Of a stretch of 64,000 nt of DNA, positions 1-8,968 are shown one piece after another. The notes below the pieces were generated by a model. That model made no database searches. It saw nothing but the letters and a program-made list of their open reading frames with translations, and was not told the DNA's origin. Each line of letters begins with the position of its first letter. The first letter of the stretch is position 1. Source of the stretch: Candidatus Izemoplasmatales bacterium (GTDB lineage: Bacteria > Bacillota_I > Bacilli_A > Izemoplasmatales > Hujiaoplasmataceae). The stretch is taken from the NCBI GenBank assembly GCA_028698875.1, contig JAQVVR010000002.1, positions 82,930 through 146,929 on the forward strand. The letters run 5' to 3'. Both the position numbers and the translations under genes were made by a program.

Positions 1-246
1 AAACAAGCAGTTTTGCATGCTTTATTGACTATTCCCTATGGAACAACAGTTTCATATCAGGATGTGGCAATCATGATTGGTCATCCTAAAGCTTATCGTG
101 CTGTGGGTACGGCGTGTGCAACTAATGATCTCCCTTTGATTATTCCGTGTCATCGAGTCATAAAAAGTGATCATTCCATCGGTGGATTCGGGGCTCGCCC
201 AGACATTAAAAAACAGATTATTGATTTAGAAAAAGCAAATAAATAA
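1..246 (+). CDS. ogt: Methylated-DNA--protein-cysteine methyltransferase, C-terminal part
   Basis: This is the end of an O6-alkylguanine-DNA alkyltransferase, a suicide repair enzyme that moves the alkyl group from O6-alkylguanine to its own cysteine. The frame is open to the left edge, so the true start lies outside the window. Visible are the catalytic PCHRV motif, the preceding helix-turn-helix-like stretch (SYQDVA then RAVGTA) and the GGFG turn after the active site. These make up the conserved DNA-binding domain, and its C-terminus is complete. Confident in the family; ogt versus a related alkyltransferase-like paralogue cannot be settled without the N-terminus, but the reactive Cys is present. 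Confidence 0.9.
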   Translation, partial: KQAVLHALLTIPYGTTVSYQDVAIMIGHPKAYRAVGTACATNDLPLIIPCHRVIKSDHSIGGFGARPDIKKQIIDLEKANK

Positions 247-279
247 CGGAATTTTGAACTGGAATAAATGCAAAAAAAT

Positions 280-318
280 CAAAACCTTTGATGATTTTCA
301 CATCCAAGGGTTTTTTTG
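280..318 (+). terminator. Rho-independent terminator after ogt
   Basis: An imperfect hairpin, AAAACCTTTGATG pairing with CATCCAAGGGTTTT, is followed by a run of T. It lies between the ogt stop and trmFO. Confidence 0.6.
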
Positions 319-384
319 TATGGGGCTACTTTATAATCAACAGGATATGTTATAATATTTTCGGTAAATAAAGTGGGTGATAGT

Positions 385-1692
385 TTGAATAAACCGTTTG
401 TCACCGTCATCGGTGCTGGGTTAGCTGGTGTTGAAGCAAGCTATCAATTAGCGAAACGGGGAATACCTGTTAGACTGTATGAAATGAAGAAACTCCACCA
501 TAGTCCGGCTCACCAATCGGATGCTTTTGCCGAATTGGTATGTTCTAATTCGTTTAGAAGCGATGCTATTGAAAACGCCGTTGGTCTGTTAAAAGCCGAA
601 TTACGGTTGCTTGATTCAGTGGTTATGCGCATTGCCGATATTAATCGGGTTCCCGCCGGCACCTCATTGGCGGTTGATCGGATAGCATTTTCAGATCAAT
701 TGACCGAAATTATCCGACACCATCCCTTAATTGATGTTTTTGATGCCGAAATGTGTGTAATTCCTGATGGCGAAGTAATCATCGCCACCGGGCCTTTGAC
801 AAGCGAACCATTGTTCGCAGACTTAAAAAAAGTAACGGGGGAAGATACCTTATATTTCTTTGATGCCGCGGCCCCAGTAATTATGGGCGACTCAATCGAT
901 ATGACCATCGCTTATCAGAAAAGTCGCTATGATAAAGGCGAAGCCAGTTACCGAAATTGCCCGATGACCAAAGGGGAGTATGATCATTGGTATAATGAAC
1001 TTGTTAAAGCTCAATGTGTAATTCCAAAAGATTATGAATTGAAAGTATTTGAGGGCTGTATGCCATTTGAAGAAATGGCAAAACGGGGAAGAGAAACCCT
1101 TTTGTATGGGCCCATGAAGCCGGTTGGATTAGAAATGCCTAGTGGCATTCAACCTTATGCAGTTGTTCAATTACGAATGGATGATATTTTCGGGAAGTTA
1201 TATAATATTGTCGGATTTCAAACCCACTTAACTTTTTCTGAGCAACTTCGGATAGTACGAATGATCCCCGGTTTGGCCAACGCCAAAATCGTTCGCTATG
1301 GAGTCATGCATAAAAACACCTACATCAATGCGCCAAAAATCATTGATGAGTGTTATCAGATGAAGAAGGAGCCACGAATTTTCATTGCCGGGCAACTTTC
1401 AGGAGTCGAAGGGTATGTTGAAAGCGTTGGCTCAGGGATGATTGCGGCGCTAAATATGGCCAGAAGAATCACGAAAGAACCAAAACTCGTTTTTCCACGA
1501 GAAACGGCGCTTGGAGCCCAAGCATATTATCTTGCAAATACCTCACCTAGTTGCTTTCAACCGATGAATATCAATCATGGCTTGTTTCCTGAATTGGTTG
1601 GCAAGCATCATAAAAAGGACCGCAAAGCCTTATACGCTCAAAGAAGTATCGGAATCATAAAAAACATGATGGAGGCGCATCTGTTTGACTAA
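385..1692 (+). CDS. trmFO: Methylenetetrahydrofolate--tRNA-(uracil-5-)-methyltransferase TrmFO
   Basis: TrmFO makes 5-methyluridine at position 54 of the tRNA T-loop, using methylene-THF as carbon donor and FAD as reductant. The N-terminus has the FAD dinucleotide fold (VIGAGLAGVEAS), followed by the family-typical VCSNSFRSD segment holding a conserved Cys. The length (435 aa) is normal. A GTG at 373 is in frame, but the GGGTGAT Shine-Dalgarno at 375-381 overlaps it and sits correctly for TTG 385 (protein begins MNKPF), so TTG is preferred. It overlaps xerC by 8 nt, the trmFO-xerC arrangement common in Bacillota. Confidence 0.95.
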   Translation: MNKPFVTVIGAGLAGVEASYQLAKRGIPVRLYEMKKLHHSPAHQSDAFAELVCSNSFRSDAIENAVGLLKAELRLLDSVVMRIADINRVPAGTSLAVDRIAFSDQLTEIIRHHPLIDVFDAEMCVIPDGEVIIATGPLTSEPLFADLKKVTGEDTLYFFDAAAPVIMGDSIDMTIAYQKSRYDKGEASYRNCPMTKGEYDHWYNELVKAQCVIPKDYELKVFEGCMPFEEMAKRGRETLLYGPMKPVGLEMPSGIQPYAVVQLRMDDIFGKLYNIVGFQTHLTFSEQLRIVRMIPGLANAKIVRYGVMHKNTYINAPKIIDECYQMKKEPRIFIAGQLSGVEGYVESVGSGMIAALNMARRITKEPKLVFPRETALGAQAYYLANTSPSCFQPMNINHGLFPELVGKHHKKDRKALYAQRSIGIIKNMMEAHLFD

Positions 1693-2599
1693 TCAAGAAA
1701 TGATTTTTCAATATCGAGACTATCTCGAAAATCAAAAACGGTATTCGATAAATACGGTTATCGCCTACCTAGACGATGTGCGCACATTCGAAAGGTTTTT
1801 AACCACGGAAAAATTAGGCACACTTTTTCAAGTGTCTGATCGGGTAGCTCGTTTTTATATTGCTTTTTTACATAATCAATATACTCCCAAATCAATACGT
1901 CGTAAAATTAGCAGTATCAAATCAATGTACGAGTATTTTGGAAGAGAACAACTACTCACCAGTAATCCTTTTGCTGGTGCACCATTACCAAAAGATCAAC
2001 GAAAACTTCCAAAATTCATATACGAAAGTGAAATTACTGAATTTTTGAATCAAATTGATAAGACAACATTAACTGGAAAACGAGATTTAGCGATTTTTGA
2101 ATTATTGTATGGATCCGGACTACGGGTCGGAGAATTGGTCAAAGTCAAAATGACGGATATTGACTTCGTTGCCAAAACGATTTTGATTCATGGCAAAGGA
2201 TCTAAAGATCGATATGTGCCAATGCATGATACTTTAGTTGAATGTCTGAAAGACTATTTAGTTATTGTGCGCCCGGTTTTTCGCGCCCGAACCAACAAAC
2301 CAGATGATCACATACTGTTTGTTAATTTTAAAGGCAATTCGCTTTCTGATCGAGGTGTCCGTGATATTTTAGACCGAGAGTTGACTCATCAAGCATCGTC
2401 TCTACAAATCTCTCCCCACACGTTTCGTCATTCATTTGCGACGCATTTGCTTGATCATGGAGTTGATTTACGCACAGTACAAGAAATGCTTGGGCATGCC
2501 AGCTTAGCTACAACGCAGATATATACCAAAGTTTCCAAGGAGCGACTAAAACTTGTTTATGATCGGTCGCATCCGCGGGCAAAACGGAAACTTCAATGA
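1685..2599 (+). CDS. xerC: Tyrosine recombinase, XerC-like
   Basis: A 304-aa tyrosine recombinase, expected to act with a partner at a dif site to resolve chromosome dimers. The N-terminal SAM-like core-binding domain covers about residues 1-100. The catalytic domain shows the first Arg in YGSGLRVGEL, the HTFRHSFATHLL box with His and Arg, LGHASLATTQ, and the Tyr nucleophile in IYT. It starts at TTG 1685 with GGAGG upstream, inside the end of trmFO, and overlaps rlmH by ATGA. The xerC choice rests on trmFO linkage; a XerD-like role is possible because the partner gene is not in view. Confidence 0.88.
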   Translation: MTNQEMIFQYRDYLENQKRYSINTVIAYLDDVRTFERFLTTEKLGTLFQVSDRVARFYIAFLHNQYTPKSIRRKISSIKSMYEYFGREQLLTSNPFAGAPLPKDQRKLPKFIYESEITEFLNQIDKTTLTGKRDLAIFELLYGSGLRVGELVKVKMTDIDFVAKTILIHGKGSKDRYVPMHDTLVECLKDYLVIVRPVFRARTNKPDDHILFVNFKGNSLSDRGVRDILDRELTHQASSLQISPHTFRHSFATHLLDHGVDLRTVQEMLGHASLATTQIYTKVSKERLKLVYDRSHPRAKRKLQ

Positions 2600-3078
2600 T
2601 TAATATTACTATTATATGCGTTGGCAAAATCAAAGAGAAGTATTTGTCGTTAGGAATCGCAGAGTATCATAAGCGATTGCAACGATTCGCAAAAATCGAT
2701 ATTATCGAAATTGCTGATGAACAAATTCCAGAAAATGTCAACGCCTCTCTAAGTGAACATATTTTAGAAAGTGAAGGAACAAAAATCCTTAGTAAAATTT
2801 CTAAAGATGCATACATTGTCACTTTAGAAATCGCAGGTGACTTGCTTTCTAGCGAAGAGATGGCAGACTTCATAACCAAAATATGTACTTATCAAACATC
2901 AAAAATTGTGTTTATAATCGGTGGGTCGTTAGGATTATCACCCTTAGTTAAAAAAAAGGCAAATAAAGCGATTTCCTTTTCGAAAATGACTTTTCCACAT
3001 CAATTGATGCGGCTAATTCTTTTTGAACAGTTATACCGCAGTTTTACCATCTTAGCAAATATCACTTATCATAAATAA
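2596..3078 (+). CDS. rlmH: 23S rRNA (pseudouridine1915-N3)-methyltransferase RlmH
   Basis: A SPOUT-fold methyltransferase of 160 aa, the normal size, that methylates pseudouridine 1915 in helix 69 of 23S rRNA. The C-terminal knot region is clear: FIIGGSLGLSP is the SAM-binding loop, and FPHQLMRLILFEQLYR is the conserved RlmH tail, normally ending in YHK as it does here. The start codon overlaps the xerC stop (ATGA), so translation is probably coupled. Last gene of the trmFO-xerC-rlmH unit. Confidence 0.95.
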   Translation: MINITIICVGKIKEKYLSLGIAEYHKRLQRFAKIDIIEIADEQIPENVNASLSEHILESEGTKILSKISKDAYIVTLEIAGDLLSSEEMADFITKICTYQTSKIVFIIGGSLGLSPLVKKKANKAISFSKMTFPHQLMRLILFEQLYRSFTILANITYHK

Positions 3079-3084
3079 AAAAAC

Positions 3085-3114
3085 GGCCATCATCCAAATC
3101 GGATGATGGCCTTT
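3085..3114. terminator. Bidirectional terminator between rlmH and pepT
   Basis: A perfect 11-bp stem (GGCCATCATCC / GGATGATGGCC, arms 3085-3095 and 3101-3111) has an A-run on its left and T on its right. It can serve both convergent genes. Confidence 0.85.
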
Positions 3115-3117
3115 GAA

Positions 3118-4338
3118 TTATAAATTGGCAACTTTACTAATAATTTTTTTCACAATTTCAACAGATATCATCATTTCATTAATATCCGCGTATTCAAATG
3201 GACCATGGTAATTATACCCTCCCGTGCCCAAATTTGGACATGGAAGTCCCAAAAAGGTTAAGCGAGCGCCATCGGTTCCCCCACGAATGGGTTCAATAAT
3301 TGGTTCCAAACCGGCTTCAACAATAGCTTCTTTTGCAATATCGACGATATACATTGACGCTTCTAATTTATCCCGCATATTGTAATAGGAGTCTTCAATA
3401 TTAATTTCACACGCCGTGTATCCGTATTTTTTGTTAATAAAATCGGCTGCGTTATGAAAGTCTTGTTTTTGTCGTTCAAAGATATTTTTGTCATGGTTAC
3501 GGATAAGATAAGCCATAGTGGTTTTTTCACAAACGCCATTGATACCATGAAGATGATTGAATCCTTCATATTTTTCGGTGGCTTCTGGTCGCATCAGTTG
3601 TGGTAAGAGACAATCAAACTCACAAGCAACAGAAATTGAATTAATCATCATGTTTTTTGCTGATCCAGGATGGACTGATTTACCATTAATTGTCACAACA
3701 ACACTGGCGGCGTTAAAGTTTTCAAAAGCAATTTCGCCGACACATGAACCATCAAGAGTATAGCCGAAATCAGCATTAATCTTCGATATATCGAGATATT
3801 TCGTGCCATTTCCGACTTCTTCATCAGGGGTAAAAACCACGGTAATGTCTCCATGTGGGAAGGAAGGATTTACGGTTAAAAACTCAACTATAGTCATGAT
3901 TTCCGCTACACCGGCTTTATCATCAGCCCCTAAAAGCGTTGAGCCATCAGTTACAATTAAATCATGATTGATACCGCGCGATAATGTCTTGAAAATAGCT
4001 GGATCCATAATACAATCATTTTCATTGTTTAAAATGATTTTCAGACCATCATATTTGTGAATGATTCGTGGTTTGATATTTTCTCCACTTGCATCAGGAG
4101 AGGTGTCATAGTGAGCAATAAACGCTAATTTTGGCGTTTTCTTTAGGGTGTTTCCAAAGATAGTGCCGATAACATATCCGTATTCATCAATAGTAGATTG
4201 TACACCCATAGTTTTAAGATCCGCAAATAACTTACGGGCTAAATGCCATTGTTTGTCGGTTGAAGGGTAAGTGTTTGATTCGGGCTTTGATTGTGTGTCA
4301 TACTTGACATATTCTAAGAAACGTTCGACTAATTTCAT
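3118..4338 (-). CDS. pepT: Peptidase T (tripeptide aminopeptidase)
   Basis: A 406-aa M20 family di-zinc aminopeptidase that removes the N-terminal residue from tripeptides in the cytoplasm. Visible zinc and catalytic motifs are AHYDTSPD, LLGADDKAG, FTPDEEVGNG with the general-base Glu, and the late GGTDGARL and NYHGPFE segments. The start ATG is preceded by GAGGTGG. It stands alone, convergent with rlmH and divergent from the GGDEF gene. A peptide-scavenging role fits the amino-acid fermentation genes elsewhere in the window. Confidence 0.95.
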   Translation of the reverse strand: MKLVERFLEYVKYDTQSKPESNTYPSTDKQWHLARKLFADLKTMGVQSTIDEYGYVIGTIFGNTLKKTPKLAFIAHYDTSPDASGENIKPRIIHKYDGLKIILNNENDCIMDPAIFKTLSRGINHDLIVTDGSTLLGADDKAGVAEIMTIVEFLTVNPSFPHGDITVVFTPDEEVGNGTKYLDISKINADFGYTLDGSCVGEIAFENFNAASVVVTINGKSVHPGSAKNMMINSISVACEFDCLLPQLMRPEATEKYEGFNHLHGINGVCEKTTMAYLIRNHDKNIFERQKQDFHNAADFINKKYGYTACEINIEDSYYNMRDKLEASMYIVDIAKEAIVEAGLEPIIEPIRGGTDGARLTFLGLPCPNLGTGGYNYHGPFEYADINEMMISVEIVKKIISKVANL

Positions 4339-4466
4339 AAAGCCACCTCATAGTAATGTATAAGATTATTATATGATATTATTGCTTGTTTGTATCTTGT
4401 ATTTGCCATATTATGTCGTATTTTTATCAAAAACACCGGAAGATTGTGGTTACAAACAATCATTTC

Positions 4467-4495
4467 TTGACATTTTCTATGGTGAACTGTAAAAT
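4467..4495 (+). promoter_or_regulatory. Sigma-A type promoter for the GGDEF gene
   Basis: TTGACA at 4467-4472, a 17-nt spacer, and TAAAAT at 4490-4495, about 50 nt before the start. Confidence 0.75.
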
Positions 4496-4548
4496 AAACA
4501 TAAAGTAATCTACTATACATTTCTATATTTAAAATGAGAGTGGAAAAC

Positions 4549-5646
4549 ATGACGAATCATATTTTCACAAAAGCCATTCATCTTATGGATAATATCTATA
4601 GTAAAGAAGACAATCGTAGCCGATTTCAAAAGCGGATTCTGTGCGATGTTTTTTTGACTGTTTCTCTTTTGATTGGTATTATTAACATAATTACTCATGA
4701 ATATATATATGCGATTGTAACTCTTAGTTATGGTTTATTTTGTCTTCTCTGTGCTTTGGCATTTCGGCATTACAAAAGCACGGCTTTGACAACTATCATC
4801 ATAAATGTCGGAAGTTTATTAATGCTTTTATATTTATTATTGTTTGAAATTGGGAATATATACACGGTTTTATGGATAATCATGATTCCTAATGTGACTA
4901 CGATGGTATTAAATCTAAAAAAAGCGGTAATATTTTTATTCAGTATTTTTGTATTAATAATGGTTTTATATTTAACGCCACTATGTGATGTTTTAAGTAT
5001 TCAATTCCACGAATATTTTACCAAATGGTATGTCATCTTAATTTATTCAGTGTTCGCTGCCATTGCTTGTACTTTTGAATACTTGCGGAATATAACCAGC
5101 ATGAAATTAGAAGAATCACGCAAAGAAATTCTACGCCTTAGTTATTATGACGACTTGACACAAATATATAATCGCCGTAGTTTTGACAAATCCTTAACAG
5201 AAGTGTTTACAGCGCCATTCTCCGCAAAACGTCGAGTTGCTTTATTGATGATAGATATCGATAATTTTAAATTATATAATGATAATTACGGACATTTACA
5301 GGGTGACAAGATTTTAACAAAAATCGCCCAAACTATCAATTCATATATCACTGAAGATACTTACACCTTTGCTCGTTATGGCGGCGAGGAATTCGTCATC
5401 TTGATGCCAGATGCGGATAATATGATAGCAGTCGCTTTGGCTGATCAAATCAAAACGGCTGTGCGTGAACTGGGCTTGGTTTATTACGATAGTACTAAAG
5501 CAGCATCAGAATATCTTTCAATTAGTATCGGCGTTGCGTGTGAAGAATTATCAAATTTGGATGGTTCCGAAACATTGATTCGATTAGCTGATGAAAACCT
5601 TTACCGAGCTAAGAGTCAAGGGAAAAATATCGTTTGTTCCAGCTAG
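4549..5646 (+). CDS. Membrane diguanylate cyclase (GGDEF domain)
   Basis: This protein likely makes cyclic di-GMP from two GTP. The N-terminal half has five or six hydrophobic segments (about residues 25-180), with no recognisable sensor family. A short linker (KLEESRKEILRLSYYDDLT) leads to a GGDEF domain at about residues 200-360, with the typical DDLTQIYNRR opening, IDIDNFKLYND and the active-site RYGGEEFVIL. All catalytic residues look present. I see no RxxD inhibitory site just before GGEEF, so product inhibition may be absent. An upstream in-frame ATG at 4534 exists; 4549 has GAGAGTGG at better spacing. Confidence 0.9.
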   Translation: MTNHIFTKAIHLMDNIYSKEDNRSRFQKRILCDVFLTVSLLIGIINIITHEYIYAIVTLSYGLFCLLCALAFRHYKSTALTTIIINVGSLLMLLYLLLFEIGNIYTVLWIIMIPNVTTMVLNLKKAVIFLFSIFVLIMVLYLTPLCDVLSIQFHEYFTKWYVILIYSVFAAIACTFEYLRNITSMKLEESRKEILRLSYYDDLTQIYNRRSFDKSLTEVFTAPFSAKRRVALLMIDIDNFKLYNDNYGHLQGDKILTKIAQTINSYITEDTYTFARYGGEEFVILMPDADNMIAVALADQIKTAVRELGLVYYDSTKAASEYLSISIGVACEELSNLDGSETLIRLADENLYRAKSQGKNIVCSS

Positions 5647-5666
5647 GATAGCAATTGTTCTTGTTA

Positions 5667-5691
5667 AGGCGACATAAAGTGTCGCTTTTTT
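5667..5691 (+). terminator. Terminator after the GGDEF gene
   Basis: Stem GCGACA / TGTCGC (5669-5674, 5680-5685) with a TAAAG loop, followed by six T. Confidence 0.75.
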
Positions 5692-5717
5692 AATATTTAT
5701 AATCCAAAGGGAGATTA

Positions 5718-5745
5718 TTGTTAATTTTAACATCTGTGATATAAT
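5718..5745 (+). promoter_or_regulatory. Promoter for the acyltransferase pair
   Basis: TTGTTA at 5718-5723, 16 nt, then the extended -10 TGTGATATAAT ending at 5745. Confidence 0.6.
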
Positions 5746-5782
5746 ACTATGGTATAAAAGAATATGAAGGGCGGAACCACAC

Positions 5783-7084
5783 TTGGAACACATCCGCATT
5801 GCCAATGATTGGTTTAAACTCGATAATGCTGCAAAAATATTTCCAGCAATATCGACTAAAAAAGAAACAAATACTTTTCGGGTTCGGATTGATTTGATTG
5901 AGACGGTCGATATAGATCTCTTGCAACAAGCAATAAACTTGATATTGGAACGATACCCGATGTTTAAAGTGCGCTTGAAAAGCGGCTTTTTTTGGAATTA
6001 TTTGGATTACAACGAACGACCATTTGTTATTTTACCGTTACCCCAACGTGTTTGTGGTAGTTTAAGTCCTAAAGAACACAATGGTTATCTTTTCCAAATC
6101 TACTACTGGAATAAATCCATCATTTTGGAAATGTTTCACTCTTTAGCCGATGGCAGTGGTGCTTTTGCGTTAATCAAATCGCTTCTTTATCAGTATATGC
6201 TCTTAAAGGGATTAAAAATATCTCCCGACAATATGATTTTAACACGTGACAGTTTACCAACGGTTGAAGAATATGAGGATAGTAATCTAACTTATTATGA
6301 TCCGCATAATCACAAACACGTTCCTGAAGAAAAAGCCTTTCTGATTAAAGGAACACCAATCTCTGATGGTAACATCGGACTAATTTCCGCCACAATCTCT
6401 ACCAAAGATATGATGGATTTAGCACGAACTTATCAAGCGAGCGTCACTGAATATTTAACGGCTTTAATGCTTCATACGATTTATATCACTCAAATTCAGT
6501 ACCGTGAGCATTTGAAGCAAAATCAAAAGCCAGTCAAAATCTTTGTGCCAGTTAACTTACGGAAACATTTCCCCTCCCATTCGCTCCGCAATTTCACAAA
6601 CTTTGTAAAATCAGGGATGGTGATGAATCGTTCCGACATTTCTTTTGAAGAAATCCTTATTGAAACCAAAAAACAATTTGCCCATGGTTTACAAAAATCC
6701 GAGCTTATACGGAAAATGAGTGAAAATGTATCGTTTGAAAAAAATGTTTTGTTACGGGCCACACCATATTTTCTCAAAAAATTCGTGCTTAAAATCGGAT
6801 ATAACATGATGGGGTTATTATTAAACACATTGAGTTTTTCCAACTTGGGTAAAATTGATTTTCCTGAATCAATGCAACCCCATATTGATAAAATATCGGT
6901 TGGAGTCTATTCGGGGCATTATAACACGGTTAATTTTGGGGTTGTGACATATAAGGACAAATTTTCAATGACATTTACCCGTTCAATTGTGGAAACGACG
7001 ATTGAACGAGAATTTTTCCGTCACTTTACCGCCAAAGGCATTCATATGACCTTAGAAAGCAATTTTGTGGAGGAATATCGATGA
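5783..7084 (+). CDS. Condensation-fold acyltransferase (alcohol acetyltransferase-like)
   Basis: A 433-aa protein of the chloramphenicol-acetyltransferase/condensation superfamily. The key motif is HSLADGSG at about residue 117, the HxxxDG active site whose His deprotonates the acceptor. Other family marks are INLILERYPMFKVRL near the N-terminus and VPVNLRKHFPSHSLRNF in the second half. It resembles proteins annotated as alcohol acetyltransferases or PKS-associated acyltransferases; the real acceptor is unknown. It starts at TTG with AGGGCGG upstream and overlaps the next gene by ATGA, so the two are probably co-translated. Confidence 0.75.
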   Translation: MEHIRIANDWFKLDNAAKIFPAISTKKETNTFRVRIDLIETVDIDLLQQAINLILERYPMFKVRLKSGFFWNYLDYNERPFVILPLPQRVCGSLSPKEHNGYLFQIYYWNKSIILEMFHSLADGSGAFALIKSLLYQYMLLKGLKISPDNMILTRDSLPTVEEYEDSNLTYYDPHNHKHVPEEKAFLIKGTPISDGNIGLISATISTKDMMDLARTYQASVTEYLTALMLHTIYITQIQYREHLKQNQKPVKIFVPVNLRKHFPSHSLRNFTNFVKSGMVMNRSDISFEEILIETKKQFAHGLQKSELIRKMSENVSFEKNVLLRATPYFLKKFVLKIGYNMMGLLLNTLSFSNLGKIDFPESMQPHIDKISVGVYSGHYNTVNFGVVTYKDKFSMTFTRSIVETTIEREFFRHFTAKGIHMTLESNFVEEYR

Positions 7085-7761
7085 AATATTGTGATAAATG
7101 CCACGTTGATGTACTAACAAATCAAAAATACTGTCCGCTTTGCCATCAGGTGCTTCAAGGCGAGCATGATGATACCTGGATTGAACCATACCCGAAGTTT
7201 ATTCCGCTGCGTCGGGAAATTTTGCCACTAACAAAAAAAATTATTTTGTTTATCACTATTGTAGCGATTGTTACCCTATTGGTTATAAATCTAACCGTTT
7301 GGGAAGGCAAATTATGGAGTTTAATTCCCATTGGATCAATTTTATATGTATTTATGATTGTTCGTTATGGGGTTTTGTCCCGGCAAAATATTGCGTTCAA
7401 ATTAGCGCTTTTAACAACGGTTTTGATATTACTTCTCAATATGATCGACCAACAATTTACCGAAGACGGATACAAGGGATGGGCAATAAATTATGTCACT
7501 CCTCTAGCACTGCTTTCGTGTAATGTTGCTATATCTGCCATTATTTGGATTCGAAGAATTGACTTTCGGGATTACATTTTTTACTTATTGGCGATTATGG
7601 TTTTTTCTTTAGTTCCCATTATTCTTTGTTTATTCAATATTATCACAGTTGCTTGGCCATCAATCGCTGCATTAGGACTTGCTATATTTATCTTGCTTAT
7701 CATTGTCTTTTTCTTTCCCAAATCCATCAAAGATGAAATAAAAAAACGATTCCATCTATAA
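7081..7761 (+). CDS. Zinc-ribbon membrane protein, DUF6320-like
   Basis: A 226-aa protein with an N-terminal zinc ribbon (YCDKCHVDV and YCPLCHQVL, two CxxC pairs within the first 25 residues), followed by about six hydrophobic segments from residue 55 to the end and a basic tail. From memory this is the DUF6320 type, often found next to condensation-fold acyltransferases, as here with a 4-nt overlap. Its function is unknown; the pairing suggests it anchors the acyltransferase at the membrane or supplies its substrate. The family name is recalled, not searched. Confidence 0.7.
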   Translation: MKYCDKCHVDVLTNQKYCPLCHQVLQGEHDDTWIEPYPKFIPLRREILPLTKKIILFITIVAIVTLLVINLTVWEGKLWSLIPIGSILYVFMIVRYGVLSRQNIAFKLALLTTVLILLLNMIDQQFTEDGYKGWAINYVTPLALLSCNVAISAIIWIRRIDFRDYIFYLLAIMVFSLVPIILCLFNIITVAWPSIAALGLAIFILLIIVFFFPKSIKDEIKKRFHL

Positions 7762-7773
7762 GGGAGGCTATCA

Positions 7774-8928
7774 ATGCGGTCTATCATCAGAAACGGCTCT
7801 TTGATTTTACCATCCACCATCATAAAAGCCGATTTGCTAATTGAAGACGGCATCATCCGTTCTCTTGATGCAAATGAACTTATGGCTGATGAAATTATCG
7901 AAGCTTCAGGATATTTCGTTGCCCCTGGCTTTGTTGACATTCATATTCATGGCGGCGGTGGCCACGATTTTATGGAAGCTTCGCTTGAAGCCTTTGTGGC
8001 AATCACCGAATATCATTTAGCACACGGCTCAACATCATTAGTTCCCACTGCCGTGTCAGCTTCATTTTCTGATCAGGTTTCTTTTCTGTCTGCGTATCAA
8101 AATGCTGTCGACGCGGATATAATTCGGGTTCGTATGCTTGGTGCTCACATGGAGGGTCCATATTTATCTGAAAATAAAAAAGGGGCTCACGATCCGTGTT
8201 TGTTAAAAAACCCAAATCGTGATGAATATCAGACTTTGATCGCTGATTTCCCCTTTATCAAACGGTGGACTATTGCTTGTGAACTACCTGGGGCTTTAGC
8301 AATGGGAGATTATTTATATGACCGTAATATAAATGCTTCCATCGGCCATTCAAATGCCTTTGGTCATCAAATTACTGACGCTATGCAACACGGATTTACG
8401 AGCGTAACTCATTTATATAATGCCACCTCAAACGCTGAAGAGTTCGAAGGCAAAAAAGCGGCGGGAATAGTTGAAACCGCTTTGTTGGAAAATGATTTAT
8501 TTGTTGAAATCATTGGTGATTTACAACACGTTCCTGCAGAGATGATTTGGCTGACATATAAGAATAAAACAAGTGATAAAATGATCTTGGTTTCTGATTG
8601 CCTGAGTCCGGCGGGAATGCCAAAAGGAATATATCATTTGGGCAACAACTCCGGGTTTAAGATTGAAGTTGGTGAAGCTGTGTATCTTGCAGGAACCAAA
8701 AAATTGGCAGGAAGTGTTGCTTCAGGGGATATTTTGTTACATAATGCAATCAAAATCGGGATTCCGATTACCGAAGCGGTAAAGATGTTAACATTGACAC
8801 CGGCCAAATTACTTGGGTTTGATAAATTAGTCGGATCATTAGAGATAGGGAAAGCGGCCGATATTATCATCTTTGATGAAGATATTGACATCAAACATTT
8901 ATTTTGTAATGGAAAAAAGATTAAATAA
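7774..8928 (+). CDS. nagA: N-acetylglucosamine-6-phosphate deacetylase
   Basis: A 384-aa amidohydrolase that turns GlcNAc-6-P into GlcN-6-P and acetate. Metal and substrate motifs are DIHIHGGGGHDF, HMEGPYLS, IGHSNA, THLYNA and the catalytic Asp in VSDCLSPAG. AAGGAGG precedes ATG 7774, only 12 nt after the DUF6320 gene, so it may be the third gene of that unit. No nagB or PTS gene is adjacent, so the sugar source is not shown. Confident in the enzyme. Confidence 0.93.
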   Translation: MRSIIRNGSLILPSTIIKADLLIEDGIIRSLDANELMADEIIEASGYFVAPGFVDIHIHGGGGHDFMEASLEAFVAITEYHLAHGSTSLVPTAVSASFSDQVSFLSAYQNAVDADIIRVRMLGAHMEGPYLSENKKGAHDPCLLKNPNRDEYQTLIADFPFIKRWTIACELPGALAMGDYLYDRNINASIGHSNAFGHQITDAMQHGFTSVTHLYNATSNAEEFEGKKAAGIVETALLENDLFVEIIGDLQHVPAEMIWLTYKNKTSDKMILVSDCLSPAGMPKGIYHLGNNSGFKIEVGEAVYLAGTKKLAGSVASGDILLHNAIKIGIPITEAVKMLTLTPAKLLGFDKLVGSLEIGKAADIIIFDEDIDIKHLFCNGKKIK

Positions 8929-8930
8929 AA

Positions 8931-8968
8931 AAAGAGCGTTGCCGAGTTGGCAACGCTTAATTTTTTTT
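8931..8968. terminator. Bidirectional terminator between nagA and the RluA-type gene
   Basis: Stem AGCGTTGCC / GGCAACGCT (8935-8943, 8949-8957) with a GAGTT loop, an A-run on the left and an 8-T run on the right. It overlaps the stop codon of the minus-strand gene. Confidence 0.85.
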
